64,000 bases of DNA from Candidatus Obscuribacterales bacterium (GCA_019745415.1 JAIETF010000053.1:85122-149121), one strand, 5' to 3'. Positions 34,737 to 43,387 are shown, numbered from the stretch's first letter. A program made the numbers and translations. The notes: generated by a model not told the origin, from the letters alone.

Positions 34737-35282
34737 CTACTGGTTCAGGATCCCTGTAATTATTAAGCCTGTACTCGTGTTTCCAGCACCTGAAGCAGAC
34801 CGACTATTGAGTAATAGCTTTAGTCTGAACCTACATTCTCCGTTCCCTGTAACCGTGCCGAGATTGTCAGGAATTGTTCCTACCGAACTTAGGGGTGCCC
34901 CGGCAACGAATTTCGAATTAGGAACAAAGGCTAAGTCTCCGGCACCGTCTTCGACTACTAACCTGATTTCATCGGCTAATTTGCTGCTATCGTTTATGCC
35001 GGTGCGCATGATAGTGAAACTAGCTCCACCTGGATTGTCAGTAATTGTTGCTCGCCAAGTAATTGAGGCTTGCCCTGTGGCGCCAGCCTCGGCATCAAAT
35101 GATATGTTCTGCCGGCCTATACTCATGTCTTGAACAGTCGAAACATTGTCTGCATCACTTGCAAGCTTTAGATTTGGAGCAGCTTGGGCTGCCATACCAA
35201 AACCAAACGATGCTGAATTGAACAGTATGTTCGAGAGCAAAAACACCGTTAGTGAAGTGGAGTATTTTCGAATAGATTTCAC
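34737..35282 (-). CDS. Divergent pilin-like subunit 4 (possible tip or anchor subunit)
   Basis: 181 residues starting with GTG directly after the TAA of the usher-like gene, so translation is probably coupled. Signal peptide (TSLTVFLLSNILFNSASFGF, cleavage near residue 30). It keeps the core of the family in weaker form: LASDADNVSTVQDMSIG, ISFDAEAGATGQASITWRAT, GGASFTIMRTGI, a late Cys (GNGECRFRLKL) and a C-terminal beta strand (STGLIITGILNQ). It lacks the SNNGF and PGGD motifs of the other three. Being closest to the usher gene and most divergent, it may be the tip adhesin or base subunit; this is inference. Confidence 0.6.
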   Translation of the reverse strand: MKSIRKYSTSLTVFLLSNILFNSASFGFGMAAQAAPNLKLASDADNVSTVQDMSIGRQNISFDAEAGATGQASITWRATITDNPGGASFTIMRTGINDSSKLADEIRLVVEDGAGDLAFVPNSKFVAGAPLSSVGTIPDNLGTVTGNGECRFRLKLLLNSRSASGAGNTSTGLIITGILNQ

Positions 35283-37853
35283 TTAAAAGACCTTTTTCTG
35301 AATTTCTCGGGGCTTCGGCTTCAAGACGAATTCAAGCATGTTGAGTCTATCGCCTGATGATAGAAAGACATCCTTACTCTCATTTTCTAGTATAAGATCG
35401 CTTGGTAGAAAGTCCTTATCCACAGTGACTTGATACGAGCCTGGCGGAACATCTGTGATTTGAAAATCACCCTTTGAATCGCTCAAGGTATCAAAGTCTG
35501 TTCCTTTCAAATAAATTCTTATACCATGTATCGAGTCTTTGTTTTTGATTTCATCGGAAAGCCTCAGTTTGCCGCTTATTGAAGCCATACGAGCTAGACA
35601 GAAATTGACATTGGCAACTTGGCCTGGCATTACTTGAATGAAAAAGCTACTTGGGCTAGTTAGGGCTAGTGATGCTGGGGCACTGGACAAAAGTATGGAA
35701 ACCTTGTGCTTACCGACGGGAATTGTATCGAATGACCACTTGCCGTCTTTTTTTGTAGTTCGAGCAATGCCTTGCTGGTCATCAAGAATCACAGTGATTC
35801 CTTCTAGGCAGGGCGCTTTGCTGACTATCTTTGGTGGATAGGAAGCAGATTCCAGTACAAGTCCTTTGATGCTGCCGAACGGCGGAAGTTTTCCAGTATC
35901 AGTAAGTCCTATATCGGTTCCTCCTCTTCCCTTGTTTAAGCGGATCACATGCGTTAGTCGACCCTGTGAAGTAGTGAGAGCAAGTTGCCTATTCACATTC
36001 ATGAGATAGTTGCCGATATAGGGTAGATTGCTTGAAAGCCCGGCAATGAATGTATAGCGCTCGTTTTCGCCAGCGCGGCTGTAGCCTGGACCAAAAGTAA
36101 GCGACAATCTCTTGAAGATTGGCCTTGTATTGAAAACGGCTCTAATGTCAAACGTCTTTGTTGTGTTGTTTGAGATAAAGGTACCAATCTGGGTTAGAAA
36201 CTGGAGTTGTCCTAAGTTGGATATGGGTCTTGAGGCAGAGATATTCACAGAGTTGGAAATGTTGTTTACCTGACCTGGGCTTTGTTGCAAGGTTGTGGTA
36301 ACACCTGCCATGATTTGTGTATTTAATACACTATGGTCGATTGTTAAGGCGCCTAGGGTTGTTTTGCTCGGATTTTGCGCCGAAGCGTTATCAGCTCCTT
36401 GGGCTGGTCTGAACCAGATTCTGGAGCCTAGGACATTGAAGTTTGGGCCATTGCGGAATGGAGACCAGGAAAGCCCTGTATTTAGAATTTTGGTACATGA
36501 TGGAATTCTGGCTTCTAGAGAGCTATTGTTGAATGAAGCGTTGCAATTGAGAGTGAGAGACTTCAGTGGCTTTAGAGTCCCGGCCACTATTAGATCTTGC
36601 CTATTTACAAAGGCGTTGCCGATTTGCGGGTGAGCAAAGTTGGGGTTGACTCTGTCTACTTCTGCGAAGAGACTGAAATAGCGATTCGGAGTCCACTTAC
36701 CCCATAGATCTACCAGATAGGCGTTACCGTCTCGTCTATCAGTGCGTCTGCTTCTCCCTATCCAAAACTCGCTATTAAGGTTTAAGGTTGGTCTATTGTA
36801 GGAAGCATTGGAGATCCAATAGCGCCCGTTTTGTCTGGTATTGTTGACAAATTCTTTGGGGTCAACAAAAAATAGAGTGCCAGTTGAAAGGGTAATACGC
36901 GGCGTCGGTTTGTAAACTCCTTCAGTTGCAGAAAGGAATCTTTCGTATGAAAGTCTGACCGTTCCACCACCTACAGGAACTCCTTGAGTGAAGGCGGCTC
37001 CTTCAAAGGCGGTGAATGAGAATTTCTTTCCATCTTTGTGAAACAGACCTCCTCTCACAGGATAACCATTTATTTGTCTGCTATAGAACCCTTTAAGTGG
37101 TGTGTCTCCGCCGTCGAATCGCCAACCTGCTCCGTTATGCCTAATCTGAAAGTGGCTGGAGCTAAAGGTTAAAAACTTTCCGTTAGTACCGCCTTGTAAT
37201 TTATTGTTCGTTCTTATGGTCAGTGGTCCAACGTGGCCACCTCCACCGACAAGAAGGCTCTCTACTACTGAGTATTGGGTTGGGCCTCCGGCTACTTTTG
37301 GGTTTAGCTTTACTGAGTCCTCTGTTAGTCCGTAGTCCAGGTAGTCGACACCGAAATCTCGCCAACTCGCTTTGGGTTTGATTATCTCGGCGCTTTCTAG
37401 GTTTTGTTTGTTTATTTCGATGCGCTCAAGACCAGGTTGTATCGTTACTCCTAGCAAAAAGGCGCATACATCAAGAGGAAGATAGACCTGGCCGGGCGCA
37501 AGCATGATTGGAACCATAGACTTAACACTGTTCGCCGGGATGCCGTTGATGGTTGTGTCGCCGGTGTTTGTTGAATAGATAGCGACAGATCCGTCCTGAA
37601 TCCTGGTTATTTCTAGAACGGATTTCATTGGGTCCATCGACAACCTTGAACCAAGTGCCTGACAAACCGGTTCAAGTGGGAGCAAGAGTTCTTTTCCGGA
37701 TGATCTAACAGGATTAGGTAAGGCTATTTCCTTATCATCAAGGAAGACTTTTGTGGATAGATCTTCAGCTTGCGCCTTTTCTGTAAGGCACAAGCTGAAA
37801 CAAATCGCGAATGCAAGCAGTAACCTTTTCACGCTTCGATGACTGAGCTTCAA
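35283..37853 (-). CDS. Usher-like outer-membrane beta-barrel protein
   Basis: 856 residues. The start is TTG after a run of seven G that doubles as ribosome-binding site. Signal peptide (SVKRLLLAFAICFSLCL, cleavage after AQA-E near residue 29). Residues 30-150 resemble the copper-amine-oxidase N-terminal-like domain (ELLLPLEPVCQALGSRLSMD, QVYLPLDVCAFLLGV). Residues about 170-660 are many alternating amphipathic strands typical of a barrel (SLFAEVDRVNPNF, TFDIRAVFNTRPIFKRLSLT). Two carboxypeptidase-regulatory/Ig-like domains follow, near 675-750 (ITVILDDQQGIARTTKKDGK) and 755-845 (IRIYLKGTDFDTLSDSKGDF). Size and neighbours match a fimbrial usher, and the C-terminal domains recall the alternate (CS1/CFA-I) usher branch. 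I cannot see a classical PapC N-terminal domain. Confidence 0.6.
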   Translation of the reverse strand: MKLSHRSVKRLLLAFAICFSLCLTEKAQAEDLSTKVFLDDKEIALPNPVRSSGKELLLPLEPVCQALGSRLSMDPMKSVLEITRIQDGSVAIYSTNTGDTTINGIPANSVKSMVPIMLAPGQVYLPLDVCAFLLGVTIQPGLERIEINKQNLESAEIIKPKASWRDFGVDYLDYGLTEDSVKLNPKVAGGPTQYSVVESLLVGGGGHVGPLTIRTNNKLQGGTNGKFLTFSSSHFQIRHNGAGWRFDGGDTPLKGFYSRQINGYPVRGGLFHKDGKKFSFTAFEGAAFTQGVPVGGGTVRLSYERFLSATEGVYKPTPRITLSTGTLFFVDPKEFVNNTRQNGRYWISNASYNRPTLNLNSEFWIGRSRRTDRRDGNAYLVDLWGKWTPNRYFSLFAEVDRVNPNFAHPQIGNAFVNRQDLIVAGTLKPLKSLTLNCNASFNNSSLEARIPSCTKILNTGLSWSPFRNGPNFNVLGSRIWFRPAQGADNASAQNPSKTTLGALTIDHSVLNTQIMAGVTTTLQQSPGQVNNISNSVNISASRPISNLGQLQFLTQIGTFISNNTTKTFDIRAVFNTRPIFKRLSLTFGPGYSRAGENERYTFIAGLSSNLPYIGNYLMNVNRQLALTTSQGRLTHVIRLNKGRGGTDIGLTDTGKLPPFGSIKGLVLESASYPPKIVSKAPCLEGITVILDDQQGIARTTKKDGKWSFDTIPVGKHKVSILLSSAPASLALTSPSSFFIQVMPGQVANVNFCLARMASISGKLRLSDEIKNKDSIHGIRIYLKGTDFDTLSDSKGDFQITDVPPGSYQVTVDKDFLPSDLILENESKDVFLSSGDRLNMLEFVLKPKPREIQKKVF

Positions 37854-37891
37854 CCCCCCCAGAGGCTTGATTTGGAGTGATTCTAATCCGG

Positions 37892-38737
37892 TTACCTAAC
37901 TTCAAATTGTTTTTCTAGTTCTTGAACAGCGTATGGAAGTCCTTGATCAAGTTTGCCAATAAGTTTGTAAGTGCCCTTTGTTAAGGGACTGTCAAGTTGC
38001 AAAGCAATCTCTCTCTTTGATTCGCGAAGAATCAAGTAATCCTGCCAATCCTTGCTGGCTACTTCCTTGTTTGAATCATCAAGAATCCTAAATGACCAAC
38101 GAGGTCTAGACCTAACGTTTGCTTTGTTCTCTATCTGCAACACAACACTTGGTTGTTTAGTCGTTTCGGTGTTCATGATATTCAAGGCTGTGGCATCAAG
38201 AGTTGTTGGCTCAGCTTTGGGGCAAACAATGGTCATGGCACCTAAAAAGCCGCATTTTACAGCTACTCCGACGTTTATCCTTCCAGTATCGGGATCCTTG
38301 GGCGGAATTACCACTTCCAGAACCTGAACGCCTAATGTGTGTTCGCCCGGTTTCGCATCAGCAGGGACTGGTAGAGTGTATCGAATCAATTTCCTTTCGC
38401 CTGGAGAAAGCTTGAATTGCATGGGGGAGCATACAACGCCCGTGCTTATTGAACCCGGTAGTATTCCCGGTTCAAAGTATTTGAGCTCACCCCTTTCATC
38501 CAAAGTCCAGTCAACTATTTTCACTTCGTATCTTTTGGTGTCGCTGGAGCCTGAATTGTCTACTACCAAAACATCGGTAATTGTTTCCCCTGGTTTTAGC
38601 TCTTTCTCTACTTTCATTGGTGTCAGCGTCCAAGCGCAAGCTTTGCTGAATGTGCAGAAAAATAGTAAAGTCCATAACAAGGCTGCATATCTTGCCGCCT
38701 TCAAGAATAACCCTGTGTGAAAGTCAATTCCATTCAT
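37892..38737 (-). CDS. Periplasmic pilus-chaperone-like protein
   Basis: 281 residues from the ATG of MNGIDFHTG (GGGAGG eight to nine bases upstream). Signal peptide ending near ACA-W (residue 35). It then reads as two Ig-like domains: LTPMKVEKELKPGETITDVL (first-strand pattern of pilus chaperones), KLSPGERKLIRYTLPVPADA (the F-strand region with conserved basic residues that bind subunit C-termini), and a second beta domain from about 170 (PSVVLQIENKANVRSRPRWS). PapD-type chaperones cap pilin subunits in the periplasm and pass them to the usher. First gene of the six-gene run, 38 bp before the usher-like gene. Sequence similarity to PapD itself is weak, so fold-level evidence would be needed. 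Confidence 0.62.
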   Translation of the reverse strand: MNGIDFHTGLFLKAARYAALLWTLLFFCTFSKACAWTLTPMKVEKELKPGETITDVLVVDNSGSSDTKRYEVKIVDWTLDERGELKYFEPGILPGSISTGVVCSPMQFKLSPGERKLIRYTLPVPADAKPGEHTLGVQVLEVVIPPKDPDTGRINVGVAVKCGFLGAMTIVCPKAEPTTLDATALNIMNTETTKQPSVVLQIENKANVRSRPRWSFRILDDSNKEVASKDWQDYLILRESKREIALQLDSPLTKGTYKLIGKLDQGLPYAVQELEKQFEVR

Positions 38738-38979
38738 AGTCCCATCCTCCCTAACGCGCATGCTTTGAGCATAGAGTGTCGGTAGGTGTGTCGCATCGGT
38801 TAGTTAGCCGGGAATGCCATCGGCCTGTTGACCGATTATTTTTCGACGATTGTACCCGAATCAGTTGCTTTTTTTCTTGGTTACCGTCGCGTAAGCAGCT
38901 GAACTATAAGCGGACCTTGCTTATTTTGCGAGTTTGTCGGACTTTTCAGGACTTTGTTTTGAATACTATAAAAAGCAGT

Positions 38980-39025
38980 AAAAAAGAAAAAAAGAAACCC
39001 GGGAAGGTTTCAAGCTTCCCGGGTT
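38980..39025 (-). terminator. Rho-independent terminator after the small hypothetical gene
   Basis: On the minus strand, perfect 11-bp stem AACCCGGGAAG/CTTCCCGGGTT with an 8-nt loop, followed by a long T-rich tail (TTTCTTTTTTTC). It ends the cyanophycinase-like operon. The 240 bp between it and the chaperone gene should hold the promoter of the fibre cluster; no clear boxes seen. Confidence 0.85.
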
Positions 39026-39059
39026 GAGTAGCGGCTTCAGTCCTTGGTGGTTCCTGTGT

Positions 39060-39311
39060 TCAGTCCTTGGGGAACCAGGTGATGATGGTGGGCAGCCCTT
39101 CGAATTCACGAGGGATCTTGCCCATCGCCTTCATCATTTCCTCGGCTTCGAGGTCGGCCAGGTCGGCGTTGAGCTGGTACTCGATGAAGACGTCGTCGCC
39201 ATGCTGAACCAGCCAGGCGTCGACGACATGATGTTCGGCGTTCTGGTAGGCCTCCTTGAAGCGCTTGAGAATTGCGTCGTTGTCTTGGGCGGCGCTATTG
39301 CTATTGCTCAT
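39060..39311 (-). CDS. Small hypothetical protein (83 aa)
   Basis: Acidic, probably soluble protein: MSNSNSAAQDNDAILKRFKE, then AEHHVVDAWLVQHGDDVFIE and a helical EEMMKAMGKIPREFEGL, ending in TIITWFPKD. No known domain. It starts 56 bp after the stop of the cyanophycinase-like gene on the same strand and ends at a strong terminator, so the two form a likely operon. Codons are G/C-ending, as in the more expressed genes here. Function unknown. Confidence 0.6.
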   Translation of the reverse strand: MSNSNSAAQDNDAILKRFKEAYQNAEHHVVDAWLVQHGDDVFIEYQLNADLADLEAEEMMKAMGKIPREFEGLPTIITWFPKD

Positions 39312-39367
39312 TTTATTGCGTCTGTGAAGACGTTCCGTGGTTGTGTTTTGGGAAGGGGAAGACTCGT

Positions 39368-40102
39368 CTAGAACTGCAGAGACTGGTCTGCGGAGAGCTC
39401 CACCATTTCAACTCTTTCGAGCTGGTTCGGCGAACCCTTGGGTAGACGATAGAACCGCGCCATGCCCTTGCCGGACACTACGGCGCTGGTAGCGGTCAGT
39501 TCAACGGCGGTGTCTTCGTCGAGACCGATGCCGATGTAGGCAGGCAGTCTGTGAATGGCCACCTTGAGGCGATTCTGCCTGTTTCGCTCACCGACATGGG
39601 TGTCGAATACGAAGCCGGGGGCGAGCACGAAGCCGGGGGCAAGCTCCAGTGCGTTCACATCGATGATGCCGTCATCCATTCCTCTGGCGATCATCGTCTC
39701 TGCGGCGGCAGCGGTACCGGCACTGGTGCCAGCCACGACTCCACCGTTGTCCAGCACGGCGATGATGTCGGCGAGAAGTGTCGGCGAAACTCGCTCAAGC
39801 AAGCGCTTTTGATCGCCGCCGGTGATGTAGACCGCATTGGTGCCGGTTGGTAGACGTTGGGGGGCGTCGCCTTCGCTGGGCGGCATGATGCTGGTAGTCT
39901 GACCGGCTCCGAGCTCGTCGAAGGCTTTGTGCAGATCGGCACAGGTCTCTTCCGCCACACCGCTCGCATGCGGGATGATGGCGATAGAAGCCGACTTGCC
40001 TCCTGCCAATTCGACAAAGCGCTTGAGCGTCATGTTGGCCCTTCCGCCGATGAGGAAGAGCGTTCCGGTCAGTTGCCGACTGGAAGTCTTTTGTTCAGCC
40101 AT
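39368..40102 (-). CDS. Cyanophycinase-like S51-family peptidase
   Basis: 244 residues. The S51 family includes cyanophycinase (hydrolyses cyanophycin, multi-L-arginyl-poly-aspartate, to beta-Asp-Arg) and aspartyl dipeptidase PepE. Signatures: LFLIGG at the N-terminus, AVYITGGDQKRLLERV, the nucleophile elbow AGTSAGTAAAAE with Ser127, FDTHVGERNRQNRLKVAI (compare DTHF..R.R..RL in CphB) and IGIGLDEDTAVELT. All point to the cyanophycinase branch rather than PepE. No signal peptide. A tandem LAPGFV duplication occurs at residues 153-164, just before FDTH. No cyanophycin synthetase lies in the window. Followed by a small hypothetical gene in a likely operon. Substrate assignment is an inference. Confidence 0.82.
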   Translation of the reverse strand: MAEQKTSSRQLTGTLFLIGGRANMTLKRFVELAGGKSASIAIIPHASGVAEETCADLHKAFDELGAGQTTSIMPPSEGDAPQRLPTGTNAVYITGGDQKRLLERVSPTLLADIIAVLDNGGVVAGTSAGTAAAAETMIARGMDDGIIDVNALELAPGFVLAPGFVFDTHVGERNRQNRLKVAIHRLPAYIGIGLDEDTAVELTATSAVVSGKGMARFYRLPKGSPNQLERVEMVELSADQSLQF

Positions 40103-40521
40103 ATCTGTCTCCAGATGGAAAGTTTCGAAATAGACAACTCATCTCTGCTTCTCAAAGACGAGGTTGAGATGATGAAGATCTTGAACATTTAGGTAGCGCT
40201 GCAGTGGGGCGACAGACCAAGCAAGCAGATATGTGTGCTTTTAGGCAAGCCGTTTGAAAACACGACTTTATCTGAAGCTATGAGTAGGCCTATGCGGTGA
40301 GTCTTTGGTTCTGGTTATTTGTTGGAGGAGTTAGAGTATTAGGATCCACCCTAAAGAAATTGCCTTTACCAAGCAATAAAACGGCTGTAATAGAAGCTAT
40401 AGCAGCGTTTAATCGCACTCATAAAGGTGCCGGGAAAGTTCCAAAATAGCTCCTGATAGTTCTGTTGCATTGGCCAGGCTCGCGCTAGAGTTTAAAGGTC
40501 TAGCTCTAACCTCTCGGGTAA
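40103..40521. other. Intergenic region upstream of the cyanophycinase-like gene
   Basis: About 420 bp between two minus-strand genes. It should hold the promoter of the cyanophycinase-like gene and the 3' end of the membrane-protein transcript. A 50-codon plus-strand frame (GTG at 40297) reads protein-like at its end (NKTAVIEAIAAFNRTHKG) but has no ribosome-binding site; it might be a gene remnant. Nothing else identified. Confidence 0.35.
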
Positions 40522-42222
40522 CTATGGCGAAAAGTCTTCAGGCTCTTCGATCTTCAGTTTGCGCTCGAATTTTAGTATTTGTCCTGGGTCTTGATCGTTC
40601 TTTTGGGCATCAGAATCATCGTGCTCGGCATTGTCGGTATCTGCATTAGCTTTTCCATCCTGGCTCGCATTGCTTATCTTTCTGTTTCCTAGTTTGTTTC
40701 CTAGCTCAAGTTGTTCTTCGATGTATTGTTCTTGGGCGTTGCGTTCAGTGCTGTAGACAGTGCGTTCTGGCTTTTGAGGAATGCCGCTGATTCTAATCGA
40801 GGCTGCTTCGTCTAGCTTTCTAACTAGCTCTTCACTTGGTCTTGAGAGTGCGGTGGCATAGGCTTGCTTGGCGCTGTTTCGCTTCTCGATGCCTTCGTTA
40901 ATGCCTTTGTAAATAGCGTAACGCACCGCTGGTATAAAAAAGAACATGCCTCCATAAGCGGCGAGCAGAAACAGCAAAGGCTTAAGGGTCGCTAATATCG
41001 GTATAGCCGCTGCGTTGAACAAAAGAGCAAGGCTGCCTATTGAGACGAAGGCGGCAAAGAGAACTATCGAGGTGAGGGCGCCACCATCAATGGTGAGAAA
41101 CGGCCATTCTTCTTCTTGCAGAGTTTTGTCGATGAATCTAAGTTGGGTCTCACTTTTCTTGGTGGCAGACTGTCTCTTGATGTGGCTTTGATAAAGTCCA
41201 GCTAGTTCGTCAATCGGTCTGGTTTGGCTTCTGGCTGCATCGAGCGATCCCATCGGAATGCTGTGCCCACCCGACTGATTCTGAAAAGCTCTGAATACAT
41301 AGATGATGTGACCGCTTTCCGATACTTCGGGAGAGCCGTTGTAGCGTTGCAGGATTGGGATCATCCAGTCTTCGTTTTTCGGGTCCTCACCGATATAGGG
41401 TGCTAGCTGTTCGGCAGTAACAACTCCATGGTTGAGCTCGATTATTCGGGCTACAGTCTGCCATTTTGTCTCTTCGAAATTGGTATTTGGGTTGCCGTCT
41501 CCAAACAAATAGGAAAAGACATTGTTGAGGAAATTGCCTTTTTTCTTTTGTTCTTCTTCGCTGGGAATGTTTCTGCCATAACTGCCGGCTGGTGAGGGAA
41601 TGACATATCGCCAGAAGAAGAACCAGTCCCAGAGCCAGTCGAATAGCCAGTAGAGATAGAAAGGGCGGTGATAATAGCCGCCGTGCCAGCCGAAATCGAA
41701 AAGGTTGCCGAAATCAAAGTCGAAGTCTGGACCGTCTGAATCTTGATTGCCGGAAAGGGCTTTCAGTCCGCCGATGATGGCGACAACAATCAAGACTACC
41801 ACCGCCACTGCGGCTACGATAAGCATGATGCCGAAAGAGATACGGATGAGAAAGAACAGAGCGGCGCATAGAAAGCGCAGGACAATCATTGAAGCATTGG
41901 CGAAAACACGCCAAGCCTGCAGAAAGACCTGGCGAGAAGCGTTAGCCAGGTAGGCTTGGTCAAGATTGTTCTGGAAAATATAAGAGATATTGCCCGACTC
42001 GGTTACTTCCAGATGGGCGCTGGTTTCGGCGGCGATATTGTTTAGTTCGCTGATTACCAGAGGCAATGCCAAGCCGGTTTCGGCTGCTACGTCGACCGGC
42101 ACCAGGCGCGGACCGCGCTTTGCAATTGCCTCGAGAATCTTTTTTTTCTCGGGGGAATGAACCGGGCTGAGTAATTCGCTAAAACTGGACAAAACCGAAA
42201 TACCGATAGACCGAAATACCAA
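40522..42222 (-). CDS. Membrane protein with two winged-helix-like domains (cyanobacterial/plastid type)
   Basis: 566 residues; no ATG near the beginning, start TTG is uncertain. An N-terminal helical domain (KKKILEAIAKRGPRLVPVDV then HLEVTESGNISYIF) is followed by two strong transmembrane segments (about 110-160: ASMIVLRFLCAALFFLIRIS and GIMLIVAAVAVVVLIVVAII). Next comes an aromatic-rich region (YYHRPFYLYWLFDWLWDWFF). A second copy of the N-terminal domain (WQTVARIIELNHGVVTAEQL then SESGHIIYVF) precedes two more transmembrane segments (about 385-440). A charged tail ends the protein. The layout recalls cyanobacterial and chloroplast proteins related to Arabidopsis At5g03900, as I remember them, of unclear function. 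Next to a tRNA-Asp gene. Confidence 0.6.
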   Translation of the reverse strand: MVFRSIGISVLSSFSELLSPVHSPEKKKILEAIAKRGPRLVPVDVAAETGLALPLVISELNNIAAETSAHLEVTESGNISYIFQNNLDQAYLANASRQVFLQAWRVFANASMIVLRFLCAALFFLIRISFGIMLIVAAVAVVVLIVVAIIGGLKALSGNQDSDGPDFDFDFGNLFDFGWHGGYYHRPFYLYWLFDWLWDWFFFWRYVIPSPAGSYGRNIPSEEEQKKKGNFLNNVFSYLFGDGNPNTNFEETKWQTVARIIELNHGVVTAEQLAPYIGEDPKNEDWMIPILQRYNGSPEVSESGHIIYVFRAFQNQSGGHSIPMGSLDAARSQTRPIDELAGLYQSHIKRQSATKKSETQLRFIDKTLQEEEWPFLTIDGGALTSIVLFAAFVSIGSLALLFNAAAIPILATLKPLLFLLAAYGGMFFFIPAVRYAIYKGINEGIEKRNSAKQAYATALSRPSEELVRKLDEAASIRISGIPQKPERTVYSTERNAQEQYIEEQLELGNKLGNRKISNASQDGKANADTDNAEHDDSDAQKNDQDPGQILKFERKLKIEEPEDFSP

Positions 42223-42291
42223 TAGAGCTACATTAGCTATTGTTACTCAAAAATAGCTGAAGACTCAAAAATATCATTTCGTCTAAATAAA

Positions 42292-42368
42292 TGGCGGGAC
42301 CGACGGGACTCGAACCCGCGACCTCCTACGTGACAGGCAGGCGCTCTAACCAACTGAGCTACGATCCC
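42292..42368 (-). tRNA. tRNA-Asp (GTC)
   Basis: Read on the minus strand, 77 nt including an encoded CCA. Acceptor stem GGGATCG/CGGTCCC (one G-U pair), D-arm AGCTCAGTTGGTTAGAGC, anticodon loop CTGTCAC with anticodon GTC, and T-arm GCGGGTTCGAGTCCCGT. All four arms pair. It decodes GAC/GAU. Confidence 0.97.
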
Positions 42369-42823
42369 AAACCAGAAAAGCTGTTCAGCTCTTCCACTAA
42401 GGATTTGAAAGTATAGCACGGCCGAGAAATAGGGGAAGGTTGTTGCCCTGGTTCGTTGAGAAGGCTTAACACAGTCTGGTTGTCAGGGTGTGCTAGCTGG
42501 CCGGATTGTTAGTGCCGTTCTATGGCTTTTATTGACTTAATAGATATAAAGCTCATGACCTGAGCCTTGATCTATGACCCTCTTTGTAACTAAGCTGCGC
42601 CCGTAAACCCAATAACCTTTTCTTTTGATGGAAGCACCAAAAACCCTCTAATTTCTCGACAGTTCACCCAGACGTGCTCAGATTCTGTTGCGACAAGCTT
42701 CGGTTGTGAACACGGGTTTATGTCTGGTGCGAGAAGGGTTTGACATGACGGCTCTGCCATCCGGCGTCGAGCTCAGTGCACGGCTTCCTAAATCTCTCAA
42801 CTCCTCTGAATGAAGGAGACACT

Positions 42824-43387
42824 ATGTCTACATTCGAAACTCTGATTGCAGTTTCGATTGTCCTCGGTATTGTGATTGCATACTTCGGATGGCGCAAGGA
42901 ACGCCAGGCTGCTAAGAACGACAGTTCGAAGGCTGCCTGGGTGGATAACGACGACTTCGACGAGACCGTCGGAGAAGAGTTTCCCAACCAGACCGCCAGC
43001 CGTGTTGCTCTCACCGACCTGGACGACGAAAACTTCGATCCCGTGAAGCTTTCTCAGGGCACGAAGCCCATCGTGGTCAAGTTCTTCACCACCTGGTGCC
43101 CGGGTTGCAAAACCCAGGGGCCGCTCATGGAGCAGGCAGCTGCCAGGTTCGGCGCTCAGGTAGATTTCTACCAGGTCGACTGCGACCTGTCGGAAAAGCT
43201 GCCGCGCAAGGCGAAGATCGATAAGATCCCGACCACCCTTTTCATCAATCCCGTCACCGGGACTCAGCTGGTTCATGTCGGTGCAATGACCGCCGACCAG
43301 GTGGGTGAGATGCTCAAGGAACTGGCTGTCGAAAGTGCCAAGGGCGCTTCCGCTGTCGATTCGGCTCATCCGTATCTGCTCGGCTAA
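42824..43387 (+). CDS. Membrane-anchored thioredoxin-family protein
   Basis: 187 residues from the ATG of MSTFETLI (GAAGGAG six bases upstream). One N-terminal transmembrane helix (about 5-22), an acidic linker, then a thioredoxin domain with the active-site VKFFTTWCPGCKTQGPLMEQ (Cys92, Cys95), FYQVDCDLSEKLPRKAKID and the cis-Pro region KIPTTLFINPVTG. WCPGC differs from the classical WCGPC, as in some ResA/TlpA-like and YbbN-like proteins, so redox potential may differ. Codons are G/C-ending. Likely membrane-tethered thiol-disulfide exchange; which side of the membrane it faces is not certain. It is divergent from the tRNA-Asp gene and followed by a hairpin. Confidence 0.85.
   Translation: MSTFETLIAVSIVLGIVIAYFGWRKERQAAKNDSSKAAWVDNDDFDETVGEEFPNQTASRVALTDLDDENFDPVKLSQGTKPIVVKFFTTWCPGCKTQGPLMEQAAARFGAQVDFYQVDCDLSEKLPRKAKIDKIPTTLFINPVTGTQLVHVGAMTADQVGEMLKELAVESAKGASAVDSAHPYLLG

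Noticed and set aside
40297..40449. 50-codon frame with a protein-like end
   Set aside because: GTG start without ribosome-binding site and no family recognised; kept only as a possible remnant in the intergenic note.
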